Of a stretch of 42,649 bases of DNA, positions 7,661-16,266 are shown piece after piece. A program made the translations under genes and the position numbers. The notes below the pieces were generated by a model that did no database searches, was not told the DNA's origin, and worked only from the letters and a program-made list of their open reading frames with translations. The stretch lies in the NCBI GenBank assembly GCA_021823405.1, contig JAKAOA010000009.1, positions 1 to 42,649 on the forward strand. Reading direction: 5' to 3'. Origin of the DNA: Bacteroidota bacterium (GTDB taxonomy: Bacteria > Bacteroidota > Bacteroidia > JABEUT01). The first letter of the stretch is position 1, and every line of letters begins with the position of its first letter.

Positions 7661-9031
7661 ATGTGCAAAGGTATTGAATTTATAAAGAATAGGGAAAGAA
7701 GAATAGAGGGAGGAAGTAATATTTTCAATCCCGGTAATGCGGCGTTTTATCTTTTGGTATTCTCCATTTTTATCCCCGCTATCGTTTTTGCCCAAAGTGA
7801 CGAAGATTATACTTCAGGCGGAAACCCGCTCTATACCGACCATATCTTCCGCAAAAACATAAAGAGCATTCAACTGCACCAAGTGTCATGGAAATTCTCG
7901 CTTCCGATTATAACCTTAGGCAGTATAAAGCAACTGCAACTTGATTTTGATGATTTGGACGGCGATTACAAAGATTATTACTATACATTTATTCATTGCG
8001 ATGCCGACTGGAAACCGTCTTCCGATATTACACGGTACGACTATATTCAAGGTTATCAACAGGACTATATGACCAATTACGCCTATTCATTTAATACCCT
8101 GCAAAAATATACCCACTACCGACTTTTGTTTCCTCGTAACGGGATGAATATCACTCTATCGGGAAACTATATACTCAAAGTGTACCTCGAAAACGACCCC
8201 GACAGTGTGGCATTCACACGCCGTTTTATGGTGTACGAGAACGATGTAACCATACACGGTTGGGAAAAACAACCGATAGGGTCCGATATGTACACCAAGC
8301 AGGAGATTCAATACGATATTAACACTTCAAGATACACGATAGCAGATCCTACCGATGCTTTTAAAACAGTAATCTTACAGAACGGAAGGTGGGACAACGC
8401 AATAACCAACCTGCAACCCGAAAATATTACAGATACATCACTCCAATACTTTCAGGAAGACGCCGGAAATGTTTTTGACGGTGGCAACCAGTTCCGCCAT
8501 TTTGATATGACAAGTTTGCAATACAACGGCGATAATATTGCTACCCAGGTAAGAGATTCTCTCTATGAAGATATACAACTAAAGAATGACGATCCGAGAC
8601 CTGCTGCGCCATACTCCGCCGATCCGGATATAAACGGTCAGTTTCTTATTCTTACCAAGGATGCCGACAGCACTCCTATCAGCGCAGAGTACGTAGTAGT
8701 TCATTTTTTTGTACCGCTCGACAGCGAATTTACCACCGGACATCTTTACGTATTCGGACTGCTCTCCGACTGGCAGTGCCGCAAATCGTTCGAGATGCAC
8801 TACGACTCCGATGCAGGCGGATATAAAGCTGTTCTCTTCCTCAAACAGGGCTATTACGACTACGAATACGCCTTTTTACCTAAACATGGTAAAGTAGCGG
8901 AGCCCGGAGTAATAGAAGGAAACCATTACGAAACTGAAAACCGCTATTATATACTCGCTTATAACCGCGAGGTGGGATTGACTTACGACAAATTAGTTGG
9001 ATTTGCAACGGTGCATGCACCGGGTAATTAA
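7661..9031 (+). CDS. T9SS plug protein (formerly DUF5103)
   Basis: In the type IX secretion system the plug protein closes the SprA outer-membrane channel when no cargo is passing. From ATG 7661 the protein has 456 residues. A basic n-region (KNRERR) precedes the hydrophobic stretch AAFYLLVFSIFIPAIVFA, so it is exported to the periplasm. The family signature follows: YTDHIFRKNIKSIQL, SWKFSLPIITLGS, DDLDGDYKDYYYTFIHCDADW, then YDYIQGYQQDYMTNYAYSFN. Typical length. The n-region is long; GGAGG at 7708-7712 lies ahead of no usual start codon, so I keep ATG 7661. The T9SS cargo genes at 4872, 16267 and 18011 fit this function. Confidence 0.88.
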   Translation: MCKGIEFIKNRERRIEGGSNIFNPGNAAFYLLVFSIFIPAIVFAQSDEDYTSGGNPLYTDHIFRKNIKSIQLHQVSWKFSLPIITLGSIKQLQLDFDDLDGDYKDYYYTFIHCDADWKPSSDITRYDYIQGYQQDYMTNYAYSFNTLQKYTHYRLLFPRNGMNITLSGNYILKVYLENDPDSVAFTRRFMVYENDVTIHGWEKQPIGSDMYTKQEIQYDINTSRYTIADPTDAFKTVILQNGRWDNAITNLQPENITDTSLQYFQEDAGNVFDGGNQFRHFDMTSLQYNGDNIATQVRDSLYEDIQLKNDDPRPAAPYSADPDINGQFLILTKDADSTPISAEYVVVHFFVPLDSEFTTGHLYVFGLLSDWQCRKSFEMHYDSDAGGYKAVLFLKQGYYDYEYAFLPKHGKVAEPGVIEGNHYETENRYYILAYNREVGLTYDKLVGFATVHAPGN

Positions 9032-9185
9032 AATAGGTTTTTTCCTAAACGTATGCTTGCCGCTATCTAATATAAGCCCTAGTGACTTTTAACAACCAAA
9101 AATCTAACCAATATGCCTGTTTTAGTCCTGTAGGAAAAAAGGGGGTGCTTACTGTAGGTATAATTATTGCTTTTAATAGCCCTGA

Positions 9186-10994
9186 CTATTCGGCTATTCC
9201 TATTTTAATACTTATATCATCAACATATACGGCTCCTTTTCCACCGGAATAGTAAAGGAAAATCCTTAAAATGTTTTTATCCGTTTTGATGAATGGAAAT
9301 TGGACAGTTCCCTCAACATACTCCCAACGGGCAGGAACCGATGTTGTCTTTAACGGCAATGGCGCCCACCCATCCGATATCCCGCGGGGTTCTATACTAT
9401 TTATTACAATTGCCGCCCTATTGGCAGTATCTTTGCTGTATAACCACATAGAATAATGCGCATAAAGATTTTCGCCAAAAGGAATCTGCTCCGGATGAAT
9501 GGTAATACCGGGTCCGAAGACATGTTGGGAGTCAACGAGCGCTGAATATTTGCCACTATGGGCATATTTTGTAGTTAGATTATTCTCGGATCCCCAGCTG
9601 TTATGTTCAAAGTCATTGAAAAAAGTTAGATTGTCAAGGTAACCAATATCGTTCAGCGAATCGGTATAGAAAATCCCTTTGTACCTGTCGCCTGTTTTCA
9701 AAAATACTTTCCAATATCTCCCTTTGCTCATGCTGTCGCGCGACATTATCAGATGCATGTATTGATATTGCTGGACGCAGTTAAGCGCCACAAGAAATAG
9801 CGCAATTGTTATTGCAGTAGTTGTAATGAGAGGTTTCACAAATATTGAATCCAGAAACAGAGCGAGAAGCAGGGCGAAGATGGCGTAAAAATCTATAAAA
9901 ACGCGCATGCCGTAACTGTCGCCGTAATACCAGCACCACCAGCAGGAAAGTATATAAGTAGAGGGGATGAAAAAGAAGAGAAACAACCAGAAACTGTAAA
10001 TATCCTTTCTTAAAAAAATCATCAATCCTCCTGCAACGGCTATAAAAATGACGGGGGTATAGACAAATAACCCTTTACGGAATCCAAATAACATCGACCA
10101 AAAGTGCGGATGCAGGAAATAAAACGTTTCGGTGGAATAACTGCGGATAAAATAAGAACCCGTTTCCTCATGCCATACCATCATTTGAAGCGCCAGAACT
10201 ATTAACGCCGGTACGGCTATGCCTAACAGATTAAGTGGTTTGATACCATTACGAATGAATTTTAATGTATTCGCTGAACTGCCTGCCAAAAATGGAATTA
10301 GCGCAACAGATAGAATATTAACCGGTCTTACCAATACAACTAGCGCAAGAATACAGCCGAGTTTCCAAAACCCATCTCTGCGTGCGCCAGACGCCAATTT
10401 TTTAGCATAGTAACAGAACCCTGCTATGAGCGCGAATGAGTAAACATGACTCATTGTCGGCTCTATGGTGGCATAGTAAAACAAGTTAGTGGCAAAAAGT
10501 ACTATAGAGATTGTAAAATAAATAACGCCATCTCTGACTTTATATTCAAGAAGGAGCTTGCGGGTATATCCCAGCCCTGTAATAAGATAAAATAAGCCGC
10601 CGATAGAGGCGCCAAACTGAAAGAAAATAGAATACCCGTTTGTGCTGAAGCCGAAAAGATAACTTATAAAATAAGCAAGCAGAAAGAAGGGTGTAAGTAG
10701 AACCGCTACGCCTGCAAAGTATTTATCGAAAACTTTACCATCCTTACTGTAACAGGACTCATGCAGCCCCTTGTTCAGCTTCTCTAACTTATCAAAATTA
10801 AAGTTATGGTAAATGAATATGGAGGGCAGATAGGCATAGTAACCACTTCCATCGCTTGTGATAAGGGACGTCCAACGGTTATCGGTCCATCGGTTTTTAA
10901 CGGAATAAGTAAGACAGATGAACGAAATAGCCAAAAAAAATAAAAAGGGTATTCTCTTTTTGTATCTCCAAACCCTTCTTCCGGCTTCGGTCAT
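9186..10994 (-). CDS. Polytopic membrane protein, GT-C-like, with C-terminal jelly-roll domain
   Basis: This 602-residue protein has a TM helix at residues 15-32, then a loop with DGSGYYAYLPS, and about ten further hydrophobic segments to residue ~400. This layout, with acidic residues in the first loop, is that of GT-C glycosyltransferases that use lipid-linked sugars. Residues ~460-602 (HSGKYSALVD...YAHYSMWLYS...RWEYVEGTVQFP...VYVDDISIKI) look like a carbohydrate-binding (CBM4/9-like) jelly roll. Its ATG directly follows the serA stop codon (TAAATG), so it is in one operon with serC-serA although a link to serine synthesis is not obvious. Enzyme activity is inferred from topology only. Confidence 0.65.
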   Translation of the reverse strand: MTEAGRRVWRYKKRIPFLFFLAISFICLTYSVKNRWTDNRWTSLITSDGSGYYAYLPSIFIYHNFNFDKLEKLNKGLHESCYSKDGKVFDKYFAGVAVLLTPFFLLAYFISYLFGFSTNGYSIFFQFGASIGGLFYLITGLGYTRKLLLEYKVRDGVIYFTISIVLFATNLFYYATIEPTMSHVYSFALIAGFCYYAKKLASGARRDGFWKLGCILALVVLVRPVNILSVALIPFLAGSSANTLKFIRNGIKPLNLLGIAVPALIVLALQMMVWHEETGSYFIRSYSTETFYFLHPHFWSMLFGFRKGLFVYTPVIFIAVAGGLMIFLRKDIYSFWLFLFFFIPSTYILSCWWCWYYGDSYGMRVFIDFYAIFALLLALFLDSIFVKPLITTTAITIALFLVALNCVQQYQYMHLIMSRDSMSKGRYWKVFLKTGDRYKGIFYTDSLNDIGYLDNLTFFNDFEHNSWGSENNLTTKYAHSGKYSALVDSQHVFGPGITIHPEQIPFGENLYAHYSMWLYSKDTANRAAIVINSIEPRGISDGWAPLPLKTTSVPARWEYVEGTVQFPFIKTDKNILRIFLYYSGGKGAVYVDDISIKIGIAE

Positions 10995-11942
10995 TTACTG
11001 TAAAAAGTGGATTATCTTTTCGGCAAGCTCCACGGCAATCCTGCCTTGGGCTTCCTCGGTAGAACCGCCAATATGAGGCGACAGAGAGATTTTAGGATGG
11101 GTTAATATCTCCTTTTTGGGAGTCGGCTCACCGTTAAATACATCAAGAGCGGCGTGAGCTATATGCCCGGAATTAAGTCCTTCTATCAGGTCGGCTTCAT
11201 TTATAACGCCGCCCCTGGAAGCATTAACGAGCATAACGCCTTTTTTCATCTTCTTTATTTCCTTCGCGGTTATAAGTTCGCCGCCGGGTACGTGCATGGA
11301 TATGAAATCGCTGTGCAATAAAACTTCGTCAAGCGATAAGGTCTTTATATTAACCTTAACCTTCGGATTTACCGGAATGTCTAGTTCGAGGTTTGCTTCC
11401 GAAATAAATGGGTCGTAAGCCAAAATCTGCATACCGAGTGACAAACCAAGTTTTGCCGCCGTCTGACCAATTCGCCCAAAGCCGATTATGCCAAGGGTCT
11501 TGCCGCTTACCTCTATGCCTTTCGAGCAGGTCTTTTTTAGTTGTGCAAATTCCTTCTGTCCGTTTTCAGGCATTTTTTTATTCGAATAATCGAGCGAGCG
11601 AGCCATTGCGAAAATATGCCCTATCACCAACTCTGCTACCGAGAGCGACGAAGCGGCCGGTGTATTTACCACCTGAATATTTTTGCTCTTGGCATAATCA
11701 ACATCAATGTTGTCCATACCCACGCCGCCGCGAGCTATGAGTCGCAGTCCCGGGCATTTATCAATCAGCGCCTTATTCACCTTGGTGGCGCTGCGCACCG
11801 TAAGCGCTATATATTCGTTCTCATTGATGACATCCGCAAGTTCCGTCTGCGGTACATTTTCCGTTATCACAATAAATCCGGCATTTTCAAGAAGTTTTAT
11901 TCCTTCCTGTTCCATCCCGTCATTAGCAAGTATTTTCTTCAT
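10995..11942 (-). CDS. serA: D-3-phosphoglycerate dehydrogenase, short form
   Basis: It oxidises 3-phosphoglycerate to 3-phosphohydroxypyruvate, the first step of serine synthesis. The 315-residue protein has the Rossmann motif GFGRIG (154-159) and the catalytic triad Arg243 (NASRGG), Glu272 (NGEP) and His290 (SPHIGG). It ends right after the catalytic domain, so it lacks the ACT domain that mediates serine feedback in long forms. It lies 84 bases downstream of serC in the same direction, which supports SerA rather than another 2-hydroxyacid dehydrogenase. Confidence 0.92.
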   Translation of the reverse strand: MKKILANDGMEQEGIKLLENAGFIVITENVPQTELADVINENEYIALTVRSATKVNKALIDKCPGLRLIARGGVGMDNIDVDYAKSKNIQVVNTPAASSLSVAELVIGHIFAMARSLDYSNKKMPENGQKEFAQLKKTCSKGIEVSGKTLGIIGFGRIGQTAAKLGLSLGMQILAYDPFISEANLELDIPVNPKVKVNIKTLSLDEVLLHSDFISMHVPGGELITAKEIKKMKKGVMLVNASRGGVINEADLIEGLNSGHIAHAALDVFNGEPTPKKEILTHPKISLSPHIGGSTEEAQGRIAVELAEKIIHFLQ

Positions 11943-12026
11943 ATCAATATTTATATTGTATCGCCAAATGTTTCGGATAAAGGCGCCTTCATTTAAGAAT
12001 TCTTCTCAATTTAAAATGCGACTCTG

Positions 12027-13100
12027 TCAGGCATGCTTTTTTTCAAATTCCTTCATTACATCCGTCAGCGCTTTTACACTTTCAAGCGGCAGTGCATTAT
12101 ACATGGAAGCCCTGTAACCGCCCACGTCGCGATGCCCCTTTATACCGGATATGCCTGCTTCCTTCCACATTTTGTTGAATGATTCCTCCAGTTCGGGTTT
12201 AGTAAGCAGAAAACAGGCGTTCATAAGCGACCTGTCCTTTTTCTCACATGTTCCGGTAAAAAGCGAATTACGGTCTATTTCGTCATACATGGTGTCTGCT
12301 TTTGCCTTATTTATCTTCTCTATCCAGGCAAGTCCGCCGTTTTTCTTAAGCCATTTAAGCGTAAGCAGGCAAACATATATAGGGAATACCGGCGGTGTAT
12401 TGAACATAGATTCACCTTTAATGTGCACTTGATAATCCAGCATGGAGAGCAGCTTTCTGCCCGTTTTTCCAAGCAAACTTTCTTTTACCGCTACCAGCGT
12501 AGCGCCTGCCGCTCCTATGTTTTTTTGCGCTCCGGCGTAAATCAGGTCAAATTTACTGAAATCGGTCCTGCGGCTGAAAATATCAGATGACATATCGCAA
12601 ACCGCCGGAACAGGAGAATTGGGAAAGCTATGCATCTGGGTTCCGTAAATGGTATTATTGGATGTAAGGTGCAGATAGCTTAAACCGGCAGGTATGGCGT
12701 AGTTGGAGGGTATGTAGCTGAACTTTTTATCCTCCGAGGAGGCAACCACATTTACATTGCCGATTAATTTAGCTTCTTTTATCGCCTTTGTCGCCCATAC
12801 CCCCGTATTCACATATCCTGCCGTACCGCCTTGAGGCAGCAGATTGTATGGAACCATGGCAAATTGCGTGCTGGCGCCGCCGCCCAAAAACAATACCTGA
12901 TAGTCGTTTCCGAACCCCATCAGTTCTTTAACAAGCGCCCTTGCCTCCTCCATTACATCTATAAAATCTTTGCTGCGGTGCGATATTTCGAGAATGGAGA
13001 GTGAAAGGTTGTTAAAATCCAGGATACCGGCGGCGGATTCTTTAATTACTTCGGCAGGCAATATAGCGGGACCTGCACTGAAATTATGTACTTTCTTCAT
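12027..13100 (-). CDS. serC: Phosphoserine aminotransferase
   Basis: This PLP enzyme converts 3-phosphohydroxypyruvate and glutamate to phosphoserine. From ATG 13100 it has 357 residues and starts MKKVHNFSAGPAILP, the family start. The longer reading from 13124 begins at a TTG inside the promoter element. PLP-binding Lys193 is in YAGAQKNIGAAG, and ISHRS and FLGGGAS are present at 39-43 and 71-77. It is first in the serC-serA run; no serB is in the window. Confidence 0.95.
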   Translation of the reverse strand: MKKVHNFSAGPAILPAEVIKESAAGILDFNNLSLSILEISHRSKDFIDVMEEARALVKELMGFGNDYQVLFLGGGASTQFAMVPYNLLPQGGTAGYVNTGVWATKAIKEAKLIGNVNVVASSEDKKFSYIPSNYAIPAGLSYLHLTSNNTIYGTQMHSFPNSPVPAVCDMSSDIFSRRTDFSKFDLIYAGAQKNIGAAGATLVAVKESLLGKTGRKLLSMLDYQVHIKGESMFNTPPVFPIYVCLLTLKWLKKNGGLAWIEKINKAKADTMYDEIDRNSLFTGTCEKKDRSLMNACFLLTKPELEESFNKMWKEAGISGIKGHRDVGGYRASMYNALPLESVKALTDVMKEFEKKHA

Positions 13101-13121
13101 AACGGGTTCAGAATTTTGGTA

Positions 13122-13129
13122 CAAAGGTA
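13122..13129 (-). promoter_or_regulatory. -7 element TACCTTTG of the serC-serA operon
   Basis: The minus strand reads TACCTTTG at 13129-13122, 21 bases before the serC ATG at 13100. No good TTG was seen upstream at the usual distance. Confidence 0.45.
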
Positions 13130-13202
13130 ACTATATTTCAGCCCCCCGCTTTAAAGATTATTTATCAACCTGTGTTTAGCGCAAATCATTTTTCTGCACT
13201 TT

Positions 13203-14177
13203 TTATTTATCCGGATTATATAGCGAGTGCGCATCGAAATCATGTTCTTTTTTGTTCATATCCGGCGCGTGTTTAGAAGGGTCTATGTAATCTTTATCCT
13301 CGGAGTTTGACGGATTGCGGGCATCAATGTCAGCCATATACTGCCACCCGGACCCCTTATAGGCAAGGCAATCAACAATAAAGCTTGGAGCATAATATTG
13401 ATATTGTCCAACAAGTTGTGCCTCCATAGGAGCAAGATGATCGAAAACTATAATGTTCTTTTTGCTGTTGTAGGTAAGCGACATAAATGCATTCGCCGAA
13501 TACTGAAAAATTATCCTCCTGAAGTTGCCCCTGCTGCCCGGAGGCGGCTTTTTGAATACAGCCATACCGAAAGATGGCTCTCCTTTGTCGTTGAACGACA
13601 GAACGTCTATTATCTTTCTTGTAATAATGCTGCTGTATCCCTGCCATGCAAGCATCATGTAAATGGTTTTACCGGCATATCTTTCAGGTACAACTTTATA
13701 ATAAAGCATTCCAAACCACTTGTCGGGTGTGTAAACTGCATCATGAGGATCGGTTATCTCTGCGCTTTTATCATTCAGTTCATAGAGTATGTAGCGGTGT
13801 GCGGCATGATTATAGGATTGTATAAATCCATAGTATAAAAATGTGCCGTCGTTTTTAGCTATGTCCCATGTTATTATTCTGAATTGATTATCCGGTGACG
13901 TAATTCTTCCAATGGTAGTCAGTGAATCAAAAGGATAATGTATGGAGCCGGGCAGTTCAAGGGCTGACCTTAAAACATGCAGAAAATGCCTGTTCGCATC
14001 TAATTTCTCCTTGTCGGTACTGTGTTCCGATATTTTATCGTACTGGAGCGTCTTGAGGGTATCTTCATACCCTCTGAAAAGCATCATAGTATCATTATCG
14101 GAGTATGAAAGCGATTTTGCATCCGCGGCAGGGAAATGTAAACATGAAAAAATCCAAAACGACCAAAATAGGCGCAT
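13203..14177 (-). CDS. Conserved secreted hypothetical protein
   Basis: From ATG 14177 the 324-residue protein begins with a signal peptide (MRLFWSFWIFSCLHFPAADA). An alternative ATG at 14225 would add 16 residues with a more basic n-region. The mature part has no transmembrane segment. It includes DKWFGMLYYKVVPERYAGK and, near the end, KKNIIVFDHLAPME...VGQYQYYAPSF, which resembles conserved hypothetical proteins of Bacteroidota; I cannot name a domain. The C-terminus is polar with many Asp and Lys. It is probably periplasmic or surface exposed. It is divergent from the small gene at 14259. Confidence 0.7.
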   Translation of the reverse strand: MRLFWSFWIFSCLHFPAADAKSLSYSDNDTMMLFRGYEDTLKTLQYDKISEHSTDKEKLDANRHFLHVLRSALELPGSIHYPFDSLTTIGRITSPDNQFRIITWDIAKNDGTFLYYGFIQSYNHAAHRYILYELNDKSAEITDPHDAVYTPDKWFGMLYYKVVPERYAGKTIYMMLAWQGYSSIITRKIIDVLSFNDKGEPSFGMAVFKKPPPGSRGNFRRIIFQYSANAFMSLTYNSKKNIIVFDHLAPMEAQLVGQYQYYAPSFIVDCLAYKGSGWQYMADIDARNPSNSEDKDYIDPSKHAPDMNKKEHDFDAHSLYNPDK

Positions 14178-14246
14178 CCGGTTTCGGTTTAATGATGTAA
14201 ATTTACGCAATAATCGCGTTATCATCCGTTCACAAATTTTATAAAT

Positions 14247-14254
14247 TAAATTTG
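14247..14254 (+). promoter_or_regulatory. -7 element TAAATTTG, 4 bases before a GTG start
   Basis: TAAATTTG at 14247-14254 is followed after CCAG by the GTG start of the small gene at 14259. The spacing of exactly 4 bases is the same as at 1502, 20864 and 24584. Confidence 0.45.
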
Positions 14255-14258
14255 CCAG

Positions 14259-14612
14259 GTGACTTATTCCGTAAGACATATCAATTTATTATACGAGGCG
14301 CTTGAAGACAACCGGCAGGCAGCCGAAGTACTTGCCAGCGAAAACAAAAACCTATATGTTCTTGAATCGGCATTACGAGGTAATATAGAGGCGATGAACT
14401 GGCTATTTGAGAATGATAAAATTCTTGCAGCGTTCGATGCCGGGGTAGGGGGCAACAAATCGGCAATACGTTTACTGGTAAAGATGAAGGAATTTGAATG
14501 GGCTGCAGTTGCCAACTTTATAAAAGGCGATAAGAAAGCGTTGGAATGGCTTAAAAGCAATAAACTGAATCATTTAATCCGACTCGCATTCAGCATTAAA
14601 AAAGTGTTGTAA
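14259..14612 (+). CDS. Small helical protein of unknown function
   Basis: The 117-residue protein starts at GTG 14259. It is rich in Leu, Ala and Lys and looks all-helical, with repeating units such as LESALRGNIEAMNWL, AGVGGNKSAIRLL and FIKGDKKALEWLK. The repeated G-(N/D)-K/I-x-A-x-x-W/L-L pattern every ~35-40 residues suggests a short helical repeat array. There is no signal peptide or membrane segment. It lies 11 bases before the DUF5522 gene in the same direction, so the two are probably one operon. I do not recognise the family. Confidence 0.7.
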   Translation: MTYSVRHINLLYEALEDNRQAAEVLASENKNLYVLESALRGNIEAMNWLFENDKILAAFDAGVGGNKSAIRLLVKMKEFEWAAVANFIKGDKKALEWLKSNKLNHLIRLAFSIKKVL

Positions 14613-14623
14613 CCGAAGGCAAG

Positions 14624-14836
14624 ATGTCTGAACAAATAAACTGCGATTCAATTGGGGATTACTCAAATAAGGAGCTGGAGGAGGGCATCGACTTTTATTA
14701 TAGCGAAGATGGTTATAAGGTCTTCACGGAAGCATACCATACTAAACGAGGGTACTGCTGCAAAAACGACTGCCGGCATTGCCCTTATCGTGTAAAGAAA
14801 AGAGAAAGAAATAATAATTCGAAGGAAGTTAGTTAG
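14624..14836 (+). CDS. DUF5522 domain protein, cysteine-rich
   Basis: The 70-residue protein carries the DUF5522 signature EGIDFYYSEDGYKVFTEAYH followed by KRGYCCKNDCRHCPY. Four cysteines in CCxxxCxxC plus a nearby histidine could bind zinc or an iron-sulfur cluster, which is inference. The family is widespread in Bacteroidota and of unknown function. It is the second gene of a two-gene run with 14259-14612 and converges on the gene at 14867. Confidence 0.85.
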   Translation: MSEQINCDSIGDYSNKELEEGIDFYYSEDGYKVFTEAYHTKRGYCCKNDCRHCPYRVKKRERNNNSKEVS

Positions 14837-14866
14837 AAACGAAGTTCACTTACTCATGTCTTTGCC

Positions 14867-16051
14867 TTACGCTTTCAAGGTACGCTCCTTTTTAGTAATT
14901 GAAAAAACGTATGATAGAATATCCCGCTCTTTTGCGTCAAATTTCTTGTGTCTCCGTACAAACACCCTGCCTGCTGTTTCACAGGCATCCTGTAGTCGGT
15001 AGGTCGTAATCCCTGCGGCGCCTCCCCAGCTGAAGGATGGTACAAATTTATTCGGAAATCCCGCCCCAAAAATGTTCGCGCTTACACCTACAACTGTTCC
15101 GGTATTGAACATGGTATTAATGCCGCACTTTGAGTGATCGCCCATAATCATACCACAAAATGTGAGTCCCGTCGGAATTTCCCGTTTTTCTGCATAACTC
15201 CACATTTTAACCTCCGAGTAATTATTTTTAAGATTGGAATTGTTGGTATCGGCTCCAAGGTTGCACCATTCGCCTAACACCGAATTACCAAGGAAGCCGT
15301 CATGTCCCTTATTCGAATATCCGAATATTACGCTATTATTTACTTCGCCGCCTACTTTGGAGTATGGTCCAATGGTGGTCGGTCCGTAAATCTTAGCTCC
15401 TGCCTTAACCACGGCTCCTTCGCATATTGCAACAGGTCCCTTAATCACTGCACCTTCCATTATTTCGGTATCTCTGCCAATATATACCGGTCCCGAACCA
15501 GAGTTTATAATTGCGCATTCCAGTTTTGCCCCTTTTTCAATAAAAATATTTTTACCTAATAATGTATTGGTGATGGAAACGGAGGCGGATTTCCTGCCCC
15601 GGGAAAGTCGTTTGAAATCTTGCTCCAGAGCGTCTCCGTTTTTCAGGAAGATTTCCCATGGTCTTCCGATCCTAAACAAACCGTCTTTTCTCCATTCCAC
15701 CCTTTGATATTTCCCCTCTCTAGTTGTTCGTCTTCCCGAATTTTTGGCAATAATGATGTTATCGCAGGTAAGCATCTTATCAGCCCTAAGATTTTTTATT
15801 GCCTTTACCATGTCCGAATCCGGCAGAACTGAAGCATTTATCCAGATGTTATCATGTACTCCTGACACATTCAGAGGATATTTGTACGACAAATATTGTT
15901 CTGTTTGAACCGAAAAATTAGTTCCTAACTCATATTCCCATTTCTCGCGCACAGTCATTATACCTATCCTTATTTCACAAACCGGACGGGTGAAGGTAAT
16001 GGGCAAAAGTTGTTGTCTTATATTCGGGTCGTCAAAGAGAATGTAATTCAT
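14867..16051 (-). CDS. Alternate GlmU-type sugar-nucleotidyltransferase (TIGR03991-like)
   Basis: The 394-residue protein begins MNYILFDDPNIRQQLLPITF, typical of the Bacteroidota family named alternate GlmU, thought to make UDP-GlcNAc from glucosamine-1-phosphate. The N-terminal part lacks the classical GxGTxM pyrophosphorylase signature, as is usual for this family. Residues ~165-340 form a left-handed beta-helix with hexapeptide repeats such as IFIEKGAKLECAII, AVIKGPVAICEGAVVKAGAK and IYGPTTIGPYSKVGG. It is transcribed towards the DUF5522 gene and is not in an evident operon. The family call is firm; the exact sugar is inferred. Confidence 0.85.
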   Translation of the reverse strand: MNYILFDDPNIRQQLLPITFTRPVCEIRIGIMTVREKWEYELGTNFSVQTEQYLSYKYPLNVSGVHDNIWINASVLPDSDMVKAIKNLRADKMLTCDNIIIAKNSGRRTTREGKYQRVEWRKDGLFRIGRPWEIFLKNGDALEQDFKRLSRGRKSASVSITNTLLGKNIFIEKGAKLECAIINSGSGPVYIGRDTEIMEGAVIKGPVAICEGAVVKAGAKIYGPTTIGPYSKVGGEVNNSVIFGYSNKGHDGFLGNSVLGEWCNLGADTNNSNLKNNYSEVKMWSYAEKREIPTGLTFCGMIMGDHSKCGINTMFNTGTVVGVSANIFGAGFPNKFVPSFSWGGAAGITTYRLQDACETAGRVFVRRHKKFDAKERDILSYVFSITKKERTLKA

Positions 16052-16084
16052 CGTAAATTAACCTGTAATTCGTTGGGAATAGGA

Positions 16085-16092
16085 CAAAGTTA
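16085..16092 (-). promoter_or_regulatory. -7 element TAACTTTG of the alternate GlmU gene
   Basis: The minus strand reads TAACTTTG at 16092-16085, 33 bases before the ATG at 16051. No TTG at the expected upstream distance was found. Confidence 0.35.
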
Positions 16093-16266
16093 ATAAGTTT
16101 TGTTTATACGGGTTGAGTTGTGCTTCTTAACTATATTTCTAATTTTAATGTCATTCTGGTTCATAATTTCGAGAAAGGCATAAGTCCATCACTTAAGAAA
16201 GATTTATATAGAAATGCCTGATTACAAAATGTTATTAACCGGTTGGTATTTAATGAAAATGGAGGG

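Noticed and set aside
7708-7712. GGAGG as a ribosome binding site deciding a shorter start for the plug gene
   Set aside because: No ATG, GTG or TTG follows at a suitable distance in frame, and Bacteroidota rarely depend on such sites.
11541-11996. Plus-strand frame of 151 codons opposite serA
   Set aside because: It is antisense to a clear serA with all catalytic motifs and shows no recognisable protein features.
13398-13838. Plus-strand frame of 146 codons opposite the secreted hypothetical protein
   Set aside because: The minus-strand frame has a signal peptide and conserved features; the plus frame does not.
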